Under the pieces are notes generated by a model that did no database searches, was not told the DNA's origin, and worked only from the letters and a program-made list of their open reading frames with translations. This document shows positions 25,201 through 35,194 of a stretch of 64,000 bases of DNA, piece by piece. Source of the DNA: Haemonchus contortus (taxonomy: Eukaryota > Nematoda > Chromadorea > Rhabditida > Trichostrongylidae); contig LS997562.1 in the NCBI GenBank assembly GCA_000469685.2, positions 11,261,514 to 11,325,513 on the forward strand, given 5' to 3'. The position numbers and the translations under genes were made by a program. Position 1 is the stretch's first letter. Every line of letters starts with the position of its first letter.

Positions 25201-26933
25201 CTACCTAGGCAAAATGGGTGACGTCAATGAAGCTCCCTGGATCGCGCCATGAATGCGATTTCAATCCAAATTCGAAGAGCTTTCAAATATTTAGTAAACA
25301 TAAACAGTAAATTGTCCATCAAGATTGGAACTGGAGGGTATATTCTTCGATTTGTTTGGGGTCTGGACAATCTTTTGAAAATGATCTGTAGGCCTCTAAA
25401 GAACGGGAAGCGTTACTGGGTGATTATCGATCCACAAAAAGCAATACAATTCCCCGGGAAATTTCCCTCGCCAAATATGATTTTCATTAATTTTATGCAT
25501 GCAGTACGATCGCACAATTAGAAATTCTTTGACTAATCTAATCAGTGACGAAGAAAACGACACGCAGTACCTGAATAACTTCGAATCAACTGGTAAAAAT
25601 ACCTTTTGGGAATATAATTGCTCTGCAGCTGTTCAAGGAAACCCTTGTTTACACCCCATTGAAGCCGTGTATTTCTTAAAAAATCTCACCCACACGGGAA
25701 ATGTTTTCAGCCGGGATAATTACAGACCATAGTCCATGATCAACTATTCCAGAAATTTTTTGATTCGCTCCGATGCTCGCGCAAGGTAATTTGAAAAACT
25801 TCCCATTGATAACAGAGTAGCGTTTTAGCTGTTGTTGAATATGAGCAGCTAGGTAGACTTGATAACTGAATTATCTGAATATAATAATAATAAATAATTA
25901 AAGAATAATGTTTCAGGCGTCGGGCAATTCTGTTTAAAGGATGCGCCTTGCATTTGGTTCCATTCGGAACATGGTGGTGTTTTGAATGCGTATTTGGCCT
26001 ATGCAATGTCTGTGGTGTTTCGAACAAGTCTAGCACCATTTAACCGATCGCGAGGGGATAAAAAGTTTGGTGGGCCTGGGCCACTATCTACAAGGGATTT
26101 GATCCTCAGGTGATGTGCGTGATAGTGTGCGCCACTTCCCACTATACTACCGTCCCAGCTAATGAAAAAAAATTCAAAGTTAGAATTAGAATTTTAAAAA
26201 CTAGAATTAAAAAATCTTCACAAGGTGCGTCACGTACAAGCTTGCTGGAACTATTACTTACATCCCATACGATTTTACTTTCTTAGTTTTTTCTAATTTT
26301 TTTTACCACTTTCCCTAAACTATTTGCAAAGCCGATTTTACCAACCTTGATCCTACTTTTTTTAGCGTTTCTAGAAATGAGTTGTCAAGGAAAATCGGCA
26401 TCAATGCTTTCAAGGAGATGGTATGGCAGTGAAGGGAACCTTCCCGTTGAGCAAAAGCTCGGGTATGGTATTGACTTTATGGTTTTATGAGGGGTTCATT
26501 TTATATGAATGTCTTAATGAATAAGATTCCCATTTGATCTCAAGTTTGGAACGATTTTTCGATACCATGCTATGAGTTAGTGAAGGGGTCCTCTTTTTTT
26601 CCGCAATTTTATTGGCTGACTAACCTCGGTGATCAGGTGTACCTACGACGGAATTCAGGCGGACAGGTTTTTTATAGTATCGTTACCACGGAAACAATTA
26701 GTAAACAAAAGGTAAACAAAGGAGAAGATAAAAAACTTACTAATAATATTACAACACAATTCTAAACATTGTTTGAGGTCAGCTGTTTCTTGTGATGAAA
26801 TCGCTTCCGAATTATTCCCAAAACGTTGTTCTTCGAAAATCATTAACGTTCCACAGAATACATCTGTACTGGATACTGTAGGAATAGTCAGCAGTATGAT
26901 TGGCAATAAATTAAGTCCGAATACGGTAATCAT
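12891..26933 (-). CDS. Unrecognised secreted/type I membrane protein gene, exons only partly resolved
   Basis: Several minus-strand exons between the nuclear receptor gene and rab-27 look like one gene for a surface protein. A first exon (26741-26933) encodes a signal peptide and a Cys-rich module ending LKQCLELCC. A candidate beta-rich exon lies near 22850-22950, a Cys-rich open frame at 21062-21350 and a well-bounded Cys-rich exon at 18149-18297. The last exon (12891-13240) encodes a Ser/Thr/Pro-rich stalk, one transmembrane helix and a short basic tail. The CxxxCC spacing after the signal peptide recalls MANSC/MANEC or PAN modules, and the overall plan (signal, module, beta-rich repeats, stalk, TM) recalls the KIAA0319 group, but I do not claim that identity. 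Exons are missing from my chain: the phase between the first exon and the 22.9-kb candidate does not match. It could also be two genes. The final exon carries an apparent frameshift. Confidence 0.45.
13918..14034 (-). repeat. SINE fragment, minus orientation
   Basis: Head half only: gtatcaatccgggctacgat, then agtgcgccttttgccactac. Confidence 0.65.
15541..15812 (+). repeat. tRNA-derived SINE copy
   Basis: aggcgggggtgatgtatgga, acaagtggcgcaccatcact, aggccaaccaagccttccat and gtcgaatgcggggcgcatcc; the 3' tail is lost. Confidence 0.85.
17627..18033 (+). mobile_element. MITE-like element, copy 3
   Basis: Starts aaggcacagctcaca and ends tgtcatgaagtgtgcctt, an imperfect terminal inverted repeat. 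Internal gaggcagtttttggtaattt and ggcttactttaagcaatt match copy 4. It lies next to the Cys-rich exon at 18149. Confidence 0.65.
18149..18297 (-). CDS. Cys-rich extracellular exon, family unknown
   Basis: 149 nt with a canonical nematode acceptor (ATGTTTCAG) and a good donor (CAG-GTAATG). It encodes CHGVTFTGVIVPHEGQPNC, then HLVRCRDHC and ISVIINRTQ, with four Cys and one N-glycosylation sequon (NRT). It enters in phase 2 and leaves in phase 0, which fits the phase-0 acceptor of the transmembrane exon at 13240. The function is unknown. Confidence 0.6.
18690..18972 (-). repeat. tRNA-derived SINE, minus orientation
   Basis: Plus-strand text shows the tail side (gattgaggtcagtcaatctt), ttccagacgagtccggcacc and the head end ggcactacacctcctccgcc. 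Confidence 0.78.
19265..19560 (-). repeat. tRNA-derived SINE, minus orientation
   Basis: ggataaagtttcaggggtta, then cttatacaatgacttgcggt, gagacaagtctggtagca and tttcgatccgggattcgt. The head is diverged. Confidence 0.78.
20067..20350 (+). repeat. tRNA-derived SINE copy
   Basis: gcgatggtggtgtagtgata, cctaggccaaccagactttc, tgggaggataaaaatacg and cattgtataagccgtattcg. Confidence 0.8.
20498..20615. repeat. Local duplication, copy A
   Basis: About 118 bp from ttcagtttgagaggtaatgt to gatcaatagcccatt, nearly identical to 20945-21062 (about ten differences, clustered near the left end). Both copies keep a plus-strand open frame ending RPEWLMALEE-stop. Confidence 0.9.
20945..21062. repeat. Local duplication, copy B
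   Basis: Second copy of the 20498-20615 segment, in direct orientation, 447 bp away. Its right edge meets the stop codon of the minus-strand Cys-rich open frame. Confidence 0.9.
21062..21350 (-). CDS. Candidate Cys-rich exon ending in a stop
   Basis: Open minus-strand frame with a hydrophobic stretch (VILVVNVVTVVVLLSI) followed by YHCSPPSKWDIFCLNSE, GQCHSGRCDDVD and YEKYCS-TGA. Five Cys in about 55 residues suggest an extracellular module. No good donor was seen before the stop, so it may be a terminal exon of a separate small gene. The opposite strand is also open over the GC-rich half (21230-21547), which weakens the call. A ~118-bp duplicated segment begins right at the stop. Confidence 0.35.
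22029..22325 (+). repeat. tRNA-derived SINE copy
   Basis: Damaged A box (aggtgatgaagtggcaagtg), good B box (gggttcgaatcccgtactcg), then ggtaccggactcgcctgatc and gtcattgtataggcc. Confidence 0.82.
22820..22960 (-). CDS. Candidate exon, beta-strand-rich extracellular segment
   Basis: An open minus-strand frame encodes VYFTVILYANSVGVYEG and then QVQVFERVVLEVAP, an alternating pattern like the last strands of a PKD/Ig-like domain. A possible acceptor (CTCTAG) lies at its 5' side. The 3' donor is unclear (GAG-GTTGCC or CGA-GTAGTT), so the ends are approximate. It lies between the signal-peptide exon and the other Cys-rich exons on the same strand. No family was recognised. Confidence 0.35.
25910..26160 (-). 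repeat. tRNA-derived SINE, minus orientation, diverged
   Basis: ggatgcgccttgcatttggt, tgaatgcgtatttggcctat and head end gtgcgccacttcccactata. Confidence 0.72.
26741..26933 (-). CDS. Signal-peptide exon with Cys-rich (MANSC/PAN-like) start
   Basis: 64 codons plus one base, starting ATG at 26933 and ending at a strong donor (A-GTAAGTTTTT). The N-terminus MITVFGLNLLPIILLTIPTV is a typical signal peptide with likely cleavage near VSS-TD. The mature part has VFCGTLMIFEEQRF and then DLKQCLELCCNI, a Cys pattern seen in MANSC/MANEC and PAN-type modules. The start is chosen because upstream in-frame sequence is not hydrophobic and lacks a nearer ATG. The next exon was not found. Confidence 0.65.
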
Positions 26934-27172
26934 GATAGCTGCATAGGAACCAGCCGGGTAGCGATGATCAATGCGTCGCTGAGACCAAGGGGGCGGCGAT
27001 TGCTGCAGGGTGGTCACACACACACACCCTGACTCCGCCCATTCACCCAACAACGCTAAAAATGCGCTTTGAACGACCCCAATCTATAGCAACGTATTTA
27101 TTCACCCGGACGACGAGCACACATAGACATATACTGAACATACTAAATATGCTAGGCGGTAGAGTGAAAGGC

Positions 27173-27686
27173 ACAGCTCACGACGACTTTGAGACCTACC
27201 TAATTTAGGTGAAGTAATGGAATTAATGGTGCAGAAATCAATGGCGCAAAGGTGAAAGGAAAGCGCGGAATTCGGCGGATCTCAGTATGCTTCAAAAAAT
27301 AGAAAAAGGTGTTTGTACGAGATTCCGACGGCAGAAGTGGCATGGGAGCGGCGCTTGGACGAGCTTCCCATTTGTGTGCAATTGCATACATCTGGTGGCT
27401 ACAGTAAACCGAAAATGCCAAAAACTGCCTTGCACTGCTATAGGTCACGACTAGTTGCTTGTGCATGTGTGCTCTTGCGAATGGTGCAACCTCTCTAAGG
27501 TCTTTGAAACGCGGCCACTTTCTGTATGGCATACAATGGATACAGCCTTCTTTGAGCCCTTATTCAGCCCTATCTGGGCCGTTTCCCGATCTGACAGCGC
27601 TACACAAATATGGTATACTTAGGAGCCACGGATTCATGCTAGAGGGTTATTTCAGGAGCCATTTTTATCGTGAACTGTGCCTTCAG
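27173..27686 (-). mobile_element. MITE-like element, copy 4, between two genes
   Basis: About 514 bp. Left terminus aaaggcacagctcacgacga and right terminus atcgtgaactgtgccttc are inverted repeats. Internal blocks match copies 1, 2, 3 and 5 in reverse orientation. Its right end overlaps the TGA stop of the nuclear receptor gene (27683-27685), and its left end is 240 bp from the ATG of the signal-peptide exon. No transposase is encoded. Confidence 0.85.
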
Positions 27687-27933
27687 AGAGAATTTCGATG
27701 AAGTGAATAAAGTTGAAGCAGATGGGACACGAAAAATGGATAGAACATAGGCGATATGGGCACAAAAGCAGTAGTACTACATGGTTGTGGAAGTAACTGA
27801 TGAAAGGAAGGCGGAACCGGTATTGTTGATGACTTGTTTTGTTGTTGATGTGGCTGTTGTTGTTGTTGCTGCTGTTGTTGGGATGTCGACACTGACACTT
27901 TAAAGTACTTTGAACGACGACCAAATCGTGAAT
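27683..27933 (-). CDS. Nuclear receptor last exon: FGRRS extension, poly-Gln, stop
   Basis: 251 nt, acceptor CAATTTCAG. After phase joining it starts [13 protein letters not shown], the carboxy-terminal extension that contacts DNA in knirps-type receptors, then STS, nine Gln, PHQQQ, and a Pro/Ser/Phe stretch ([18 protein letters not shown]) ending HRNSL. The TGA at 27683-27685 overlaps the outer end of a MITE inverted repeat, so the original reading frame may have continued before insertion. Confidence 0.85.
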
Positions 27934-30900
27934 CTGAAATTGCTTGAATTACAGTTCTCAAACAGGTGTTTATGGTCAGGTCAGGTGGTTCGTTACCGGA
28001 CAGGCAAGGCTGAGGTGGGCCCCCTATTTGAGATGTCATCCGGTGGCAGACAGGTGCAAGCGTATCGTAAGTACTGTGTTTGTACAAGGGGGTTACTCAA
28101 GCGACAAGATGGATTAGGTAGGTAAAGATCTCAGGGGTGAAAGAGTCTTTGAATGGGTTCTTTACTTTTTTTTGAGATTTTTTTTTCCACAATTGGAGGT
28201 CTCCTTCCTGTTGGTGCCCGAGAGAGCTATATTGACCGAATGGACTTATTTCCTTTGACCGTGTAATCCGTAATGTCTCACTGTAAATGGCAACAAATCG
28301 GCCATGACGAGCCTTTATTTGACATCTGCTCTAAGATCTTTTCTTTCAGTGAGATTGATGGAGCTTAATACTAAACACTTCAAATGCATAAAATTTGGTT
28401 ATTGCCAGACGGAGACATGGCGTAATGACTAAGAGGGCTGCCAGAGGTCCGAGCTGATCCGGTCCAAACAAATGTCCGACTTCTGTGAGCCCCTTAGTTT
28501 TTTACAAAAATAGAAACCTATACAATTTTATATTTTTCTCCATCGATCATTGAGGAAAAGTTTGTGTAGTGGCAATTTACGCACCATCACACAGACATAG
28601 TCCAGGGATCAATGCTCCCTAAGGCCTACCAAACCTTCCATGTCCCCGGGCTCGGTTAATTGGTAGCAGACTCGTCTGTGAGGATAAAAACACTGACTTG
28701 TACATCTTCTGGCCACAGTAAGTCATTGTATAGGTTGCATACACCATCATTAAGCCACTACTATTCTGTATGCAAGCCGAATGCGTAGGCACATCACTCA
28801 GACTGAATTGAACAGCGCTTGAGAACTTTATCCTATCCTTCACCTTTTACTGATTATTGCAAATGAGAAATAAGAATAAATTCATAGTGCTATGCAGAAT
28901 TTCATAGTTGTCAAGCCTTTATCACCGTTCCAGTGATTTACATTTGTGTTTTCGCCCAGTCTCTTTATTCTATTCGTGAGAAAAATAGCTATGATTCATG
29001 ATTTTGATTAGTTTATGACTAGTTTTCGTAGAATTGTATTCTACTGGGCCATTGGGAAAGTATCAGATGGATGGAGATCAATAACAGTTCAAATTTTCTC
29101 TGGAATGATTTGGAAGTTTCTATGGAGCCACTACATAAGAAGACCACCCACACGTCCGACTCCCCTTTCCTGGCCTACTCAACTCTGTAACGGCCGAATT
29201 GTCTCTCCATATTCCCGACACGTACATCTTCACAATTTGGATCCTGCCCTACCTTTCCTCAAGCCTATCTAGACTTTTTTAGGAATGTGCCCCGAATCCC
29301 CTTTTGAGCGGTTTTGTGCATATCGTTTTGAACTTCAAAAGCGTTAAGTAAGAAGGTCGAGGAAGAACCGTGATCTGGTCAACCGGCTGCGAGAACATAA
29401 AATCTCCGGATGTGTTAGGCACAGGAAGGGGAGAAAAGCCCTTAAAGTCTCAAAGGATAAAGTCTTGGTTGTTAATCAATCGCGTCTGAAAGAGATGCGC
29501 TCAGCTTTGACTCCTATTCAGGGTCGAAGTGGCGTATTGAAAGCGTATGTGGCCTATACAATGACTTGGGGTGGCCAGCCGATGTACATGTTAGTGCTTT
29601 TACCCTCCCAGACAAGTCTGCTACCAATTCCCCGAAGTAAGGAAATTTTGGTTGGCCCAGGCGGATATCGACCGGGATTCGAACCCGAGACTATGCGCGT
29701 GTGAAGTGCATCACTTGCAACCACAGCACCTCCGTCCCAGTAGTGTTCTTATGGTTAGATGATACTTTTGTGGAAACTTTCGGAACCTTCCAGAAAAAAA
29801 ACTGAACTTTTGTGAAATTCTTGGCCTATACTTTCCAAACACCCTGTATTTCATTACGAAATAGTTTACGATAAAAGTTAGTTCTCAAATAGCTTCATCG
29901 CAGCGAATACCTGGAAGATTTACGAAGGAAATTCTAAGCTGCTCCTAATCCTCGCGGATAAGTCCGCTAAACCCTAATCTGTTGTTTGAGAGTCTTGTTA
30001 TCACACTTTTTGCCCATCCAGCTATTTTTACCGGACGATGATTCTACGACTTCGCTATTTCGATGAACAAGTTGGTATAAGAGCAGTTTGGAAGAGCAAA
30101 CATCTTAATAATAATGACAAGGTTGAAGGTACTAAATGCAGACGCATGTAGTCTTGATATCTTCGGCTCAATTTAATCCTTTTTTAGGATGCGCCACGCA
30201 ATCGACTTCTACTCAGAATCGTAGTGGCATTTGAATGAGTGTACAGCCCGTGCAACGTCTTGCGTTGACCATCCGATGGACAAGTCAGTGTTTTCATTCT
30301 ACCAGATAGGTCTGGGAAACGGCTCTTGAAACCAAACGGGAGTGGAAACGCTGGGACAAATGCCAAGACTAGATTATTCAGAGCCAACGAGCAGCCAAAG
30401 ATGTAACTCTTTTTCATTCAGCGCCATTCTCAGTTTTGGAAGGTCACTGTCCCCTAAAGGATTCATGACAACCGATCAAAACACCGTGGGCTTCCTGGCT
30501 GCCCTCTATCTTGCGCAGAAACTCAGAAAACAGAAAAGGTCACATTTTGTTGTTGGGTCCATGCTTTTCGGTCCTTTCGTACAGTAGAAATCGCCATTTA
30601 CTTTTTAAAAATCGTTGGAATATTTTTCAAAATACGAAGGGCATTTTGAAATGTCAAAAACGATTACTCACTCAGTGGTGACATCCCGACGCTGACACAT
30701 CGCCGATATCGGCACGCTTTACATGACGTTCTATTTGATCCCTGAAATGATAAAGAATCGATGACCAAAAATTTTATTTTTTTCAAAGAAAAAAATTCCG
30801 CGGACTGTAGCCCAATGAAAATTCATATGGGCGTGGACTGAAGACGAATGTGCACTAGTCACGTCCAATTCCTCTTGCAATGAGGTTAGGGAAACATAGA

Positions 30901-33900
30901 AAAATACACAAATGGTCAGGCTAGTGTTCCAAGTTTGGTAATTCGAACAGGTAAGACGTGGGCGGTTAAGCAACTCATCACGGGAGACGCCTGTTCAAAA
31001 CACTTCAGTATTCTATTGTACTCACTCTTTAAAATTGACTGACGTCTTCCGGATTTGTTAGCAGGAAGTGTTCAAAAGAATAGGTCTGGAACTTCAACTT
31101 GTGTATTTTTGATCAGAAACTGGTGGAGGTGGTGTAGTGGCGAGTGGCGAAATATCACACTCGATGACAAGTGATCGAATTGCGGATCGATACTTTCCCA
31201 GGCCAAGAAAATTTTCCATTCGGAAACATACCCTCTTTTTGTCTTTCGCAGGACTCCATGGCATCGTTTCCAAGAGACGTGAACATGACAGGACTAACAC
31301 GACTGTCTTATGGGCAGATAACAGTCACTAGTTATCTGAGTAGCTCATAGATACTCATAACTCATTAGTAACTCTTCGATTGTTTTCATTTTTCCATACT
31401 AATTCAATCTTTAAAGAAGTACGGCTGCTCCGAATGCTTTACCGTCCTTACCAGGTGAGTCCTTCGCAAATCAGAGTTCAGAGTATGTGAAATGCATTTC
31501 TAAAGACTCAATACCCGTAATAAATGTAACGGGTACAATGTTTTGATGTTGATGTTGATCAACCCATTTCCGGAATGCGCCCCACATTCGAGTTCCCTTC
31601 AGAATCATTGTGGCGTTCTGAATGGCTGGCGTTTACGTGGCTTATACAATGAGTTGTGGTAGCCACCCAGTGTACTAGACAGTGCCTCTCAGTACATTTA
31701 TCCTCCCAGGTGAGTTCGGTACCAATCAAGAGATACCAAAAGGCTGAAAGATTCACTGGCCTGGGCGAGAAACGATTGGGATTCGGTCCTCCTTTCATGC
31801 GTACGAGAAAATGTGCCATTTGCCACTACACCACCATCCGCTTTCAAATGAGGCGTCCAAAAAAAATAGCTATGACCATATGTTGCGCTTGTTTTTGCTC
31901 GAATACCGCCCGGATGGCATGTTTTGAAATAGCAACAAAGAATACAAAAGACCCACGACAACATCACAACGGCCAGCATTCTTGCATTCGAAGCGTTCAT
32001 GGTTCTTTCTGAGGCATGTCCGTCCAAAGAATGACTAAATAAAAAATGATCAATTAGAACTTTTACTACAAAAAATAATGATGTTCAGTTCTGACTTATT
32101 GTTTTTGTTAACTGCTATTATTTTGCCGCTGTACGCGATGAAAGCGTCTCCCAAGGATGGCGGTTGTGAGCAAAACACCGGCCTTCGACATGATTAGAAC
32201 CCTACTTCTGCTATACAAATGCTGAGCTCTTTACGCTTTACACTGTCTTCGCTATTTCATAAAGTTAATATTAGTTTAAATTATATCACCATTTATAATT
32301 GCCAATTTCTACTTGATTTTTATTCATTTTCCTTCTGTGTTGGATCGAGGATACGCCATGCATTCGAACATGTTTAAGAATTGAGTAAAAGCCAAGAGGC
32401 TTGGCAAACCACGGCTGGACCCGGCTCAGGATGGTGCAAAAATGCTTAATCAAGACGACTGCTGAGAACTTTTTTTCTTATCATATGCCCTATTTCCCTT
32501 TTCTTTGCTATCCAACCTTCCAACTTTCAGGAAAATGCGTGGGTGTAGGGGAAAGGAAAAAAACTTACTGAAAAGTGTAGGGGCCCTGGCAAAATAGAGG
32601 GCGATAATCTCGGAACACTGGAGTTACATGTTAGTTATAAGTTAGAACATTTTTTTACATTGAGACTGGGAAATGGTCAAAATGAGACACTCGTTTTGAT
32701 TGTTCAGTGTCTTCGGTAATCTTAAAGCGTTTTTGGATAGTGGCCAAAAAATGAGTCAGCATGTCCCGTGGAGTTTTTCCGTTTGTTTTTGTACGCTTGG
32801 GCTTTTGCCAAAGTGCACTATACGCTTGGAACAAAAACAAACCGAGAATCGGGGTGCCCAAAGTTTTAGAGTGGCGACGGGTTTGGTTGCGAGAACTTGA
32901 GAAAACAATCGACTTTAGTGATCTTTTTATATTTTCTACACAAAAAGTAAAATTTGCTATCCTTCCCGAGTATTTTCAGGGAAGAACCGGTAACAGTCAA
33001 TGTTGTTCTTTTTTATTTAGCGTTTTGTAAACGATCCTGCTGAAGTCTATATTTTCATTGGAGGCCGCGAGGAGGAGCTTCGTTCGGGTATCTAACCACT
33101 AGGCGGAGGTGGTGTAGTGGTAAGTGACGCACTATCACATACGCATGGTTACGGGTTAGAGCCCCGCATCGATGTTCGCCCAGGCCAACCAACCATTCTA
33201 TCCTCCGGGGTCGGCCAAGGGTACCAAAACCGTCTGAGGATGAAAGAAGTGATTTGTACAACTGCCGGGCTCGTGCCCCTTCGACTGCGCATGGAAGTCG
33301 AATATGGGACACATCCCAAACAGGATTGTTTAACGCTAAAAACTTTATCCTTTATCTTTTTTCCCTTACCGGACCAATATTCCGGGGCTACGTGTACCCT
33401 TTCATTGATAGTAATTAGAAGGAAGTTCTTTCGGGTATTTATTCACTATGCACCGAGCTCACCCGCTGAGGGAATCGCCACGATTTCCATTATGGCTTTG
33501 CACTCGGAGGAGGATTAACTCCTCTAACGAGATCATAGTAGCATTACATGTTTAGAAGCACCCTAATTTACTGCTATCTAGGCGGCGATAATAGGCCTTA
33601 TTAGCAGCATGCAATTCACCAGAGCTCAGTGTATTAGGGATTCTTCTAGGCATCGACCAATATGAAACAATCTTTATACGTTTCCACATTGCCCTTCTCC
33701 CGTCCCTCCCCTACTGTGTCATCTACCACACCGGCGAGAGGGTAACTATCAGGTTCAATCACATGATGCCTTGCGGAGACGAACACATGGGTGGCACCGG
33801 ACGTCTTTTACTATGAAGGGCTCATGAACACCTTGTTGGCCTATACAGATCACGACCTGAAATAACAGTGGGAAACCATTGAGGGCATCGTCACGAAAAC

Positions 33901-34887
33901 TCACACCTTGAGATATCAGTCAGATGCAGGAGTTCACCACCTACCGAGTGGGAAAGCTTCAGAAGCATTTCGAAGATTGCGAAGAAAACTCCAAAATTAA
34001 TAGGAATTCAAATCCATAACGAGCGATCTCGCCCTTTCCTCGAGCTCTACGGCCTTCAGTTATCAACGGCTTCGAGTGAGGTTCTTAGCAACCCAACCAC
34101 TGCGAAAGTATCGAGTAGGCAGTTGAAAGAGTGATTTGCAGGTCTTCTCCTCCATATATAAGGTAGGGTACCTATCGTAATTTGCGAGACCGTCTAGGTA
34201 TTTACAGCATAGGCTCGAAGCAAACTTAGGACTGAAAATTCGTTCGATTAGGAGTAGGCTCAATTTTTTTTGGCTTCCAGGACCTGACGAATGCGACATG
34301 GCCGAAATCTTGGCGGAATAAAAGTAACAAAGTCTTGACCGAGGCTACGCAAGAACACCTACATGGTGAACACGAATAAGATGATTCAACCGCTCGTTTC
34401 CCTCTTCGCAGTTGCTTTACATTATTGCAGAAAGTGTTTTGTACCGTAGGCAGTGTAAGCCAAAAGTTTTAATCTCAGGCAGTTGAATTTTGCAAAGCGT
34501 ACTCCTAGATCTTCAATAGGCTTTGCCGGCACTGCTTGGACTTTTTCGATAACCTTTTCAATAGGATACGAGTAACTCGAATATCATATTTACCTTGCAT
34601 CCTTCACATGTAAACGCTCCAAAGTGGAATCCACGTGCCGGCTCCTCACAAACCGCGCAAACATACGTCTCCGGTGGCAATCCACCAGTGTTCTAAACAA
34701 ATCTATCTCAAACAAATCGTTGCGAACTGGCTAATCACTATGACAGCACCTCGAAAAATCGCAAAAAATCCGGTCCTGCCTGTGTATTTGTGACTGTAGC
34801 TGTTTCGGTGGCAGTGACGACAGGTGGTCGGCCTTCGTTTCCTTCGGCGGCTGTCTCGGCGGCGCTATTTGCTTGCTGCTTGTCTTC
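27683..34887 (-). CDS. Knirps-type nuclear receptor with poly-Gln tail and no ligand-binding domain seen
   Basis: This is a nuclear hormone receptor transcription factor. Five exons join in phase: 34750-34887, 34594-34692, 31957-32034, 30672-30741 and 27683-27933. Zinc finger 1 is [18 protein letters not shown] with P-box CEGCKSFFGR. Finger 2 uses CKNAGRC, then CKACRYRRC, followed by VSVGM and [27 protein letters not shown] and the RFGRRSxxFK extension are hallmarks of insect knirps/knirps-like/eagle (NR0A), which also lack a ligand-binding domain and carry Gln-rich tails. Upstream of the fingers is an Ala/Glu/Thr-rich acidic stretch ([14 protein letters not shown]). Downstream is a run of nine Gln, PHQQQ and a Pro/Phe-rich end finishing HRNSL-TGA. 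Introns are long (about 2.5, 1.2 and 2.7 kb). The start codon is not certain; a possible first exon lies near 39480. The stop sits on the edge of a MITE, so the C-terminus may be recently altered. Orthology to a specific C. elegans NHR is not assigned. Confidence 0.88.
28554..28845 (+). repeat. tRNA-derived SINE copy
   Basis: The head is altered (gtttgtgtagtggcaattta). The body is near consensus (cggttaattggtagcagact, ctgacttgtacatcttctgg) and the tail is gaactttatcctatcc. Confidence 0.82.
29455..29738 (-). repeat. tRNA-derived SINE, minus orientation, near full length
   Basis: Runs from the tail (ggataaagtcttggttgtta) through tggcctatacaatgacttgg and gggattcgaacccgagac to the head (gcacctccgtcc). 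Confidence 0.85.
30180..30318 (-). repeat. SINE fragment (3' half), minus orientation
   Basis: ggatgcgccacgcaatcgac, ttctactcagaatcgtagtg and accagataggtctggg; the head is absent. In an intron of the nuclear receptor gene. Confidence 0.72.
30672..30741 (-). CDS. Nuclear receptor exon: end of finger 2
   Basis: 70 nt, acceptor CATTTCAG and donor A-GTGAGT. It reads [20 protein letters not shown], supplying the last two zinc-binding Cys (CKAC) and the RxRRC-VGM end of the DNA-binding domain. Phase 1 at the 3' end matches the next exon. Confidence 0.9.
31121..31225 (+). repeat. SINE fragment (5' head only)
   Basis: ggtggaggtggtgtagtggc, tgatcgaattgcggatcgat and aggccaagaaaattttccat, then unrelated sequence. 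In a nuclear receptor intron. Confidence 0.75.
31555..31845 (-). repeat. tRNA-derived SINE, minus orientation
   Basis: gaatgcgccccacattcgag, tatacaatgagttgtggtag, gaaacgattgggattcgg and head gccactacaccaccatccgc. It lies 110 bp downstream of the finger-2 exon of the nuclear receptor. Confidence 0.82.
31957..32034 (-). CDS. Nuclear receptor exon: P-box helix and start of finger 2
   Basis: 26 codons, acceptor TTATTTAG. It reads [20 protein letters not shown], then GRCDVV. The donor is taken as GTC-GTGGGT because it leaves phase 0 for the next exon; a donor a codon or two earlier is possible. The same bases in another frame give a false signal peptide. Confidence 0.88.
33102..33360 (+). repeat. 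tRNA-derived SINE, internally shortened
   Basis: taggcggaggtggtgtagtg, acgggttagagccccgcatc, aggccaaccaaccattctat, a gap in the middle, and tail aaaaactttatcctttatct. Confidence 0.85.
34594..34692 (-). CDS. Nuclear receptor exon: zinc finger 1
   Basis: 33 codons, phase 0, acceptor TTGTTTAG and donor AAG-GTAAAT. It contains CAVC and CEGC, the four zinc-binding Cys of finger 1, with GFHFGAFT between them. The exon ends after CEGCK, a classical intron position in nuclear receptor genes. Confidence 0.93.
34750..34887 (-). CDS. Nuclear receptor exon: acidic Ala/Thr-rich N-terminal region
   Basis: 46 codons, phase 0 at both ends, acceptor GTTTAG and donor GAG-GTGCTG. The composition is Ala, Thr, Glu and Gln rich ([16 protein letters not shown]) and then LRFFE, a low-complexity activation-type region. 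Assignment rests on phase and 57-nt proximity to the zinc-finger exon. Confidence 0.7.
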
Positions 34888-35194
34888 CTAAACCTCGAAC
34901 ATATGTTTGTATGTAATCGCCCTCGTATCCAAACAGCTACACTCTTTATTTGTGTTAGCTACTAGAGTGGCAAGCCCAACGAGATGAGGAGTTTGTTCAT
35001 TTGAGGACACTTCGATCAATAGCTCTCTATGGGTCATCCGTCGGGTTCCTCACACATCTTCAGAAACTCTTTTTAAACGGGTATACGACAGTGGCTCTCA
35101 GGAACGAATTATTTCTCAATCAGGAAAATTAGTGTTTTTTTCTTGGGTTAGAGCAGTAGGAATTTGTTTCCCTCTTCTTTCATTGTTTTCTGAA

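Noticed and set aside
25249..25732. Two overlapping plus-strand frames
   Set aside because: No splice or family support; AT-rich region inside the span of a minus-strand gene.
31698..32027. Minus-strand open frame with an apparent signal peptide ([16 protein letters not shown])
   Set aside because: The same bases in another frame encode the second nuclear receptor DNA-binding exon with a TTTAG acceptor. The rest of the frame runs through a SINE.
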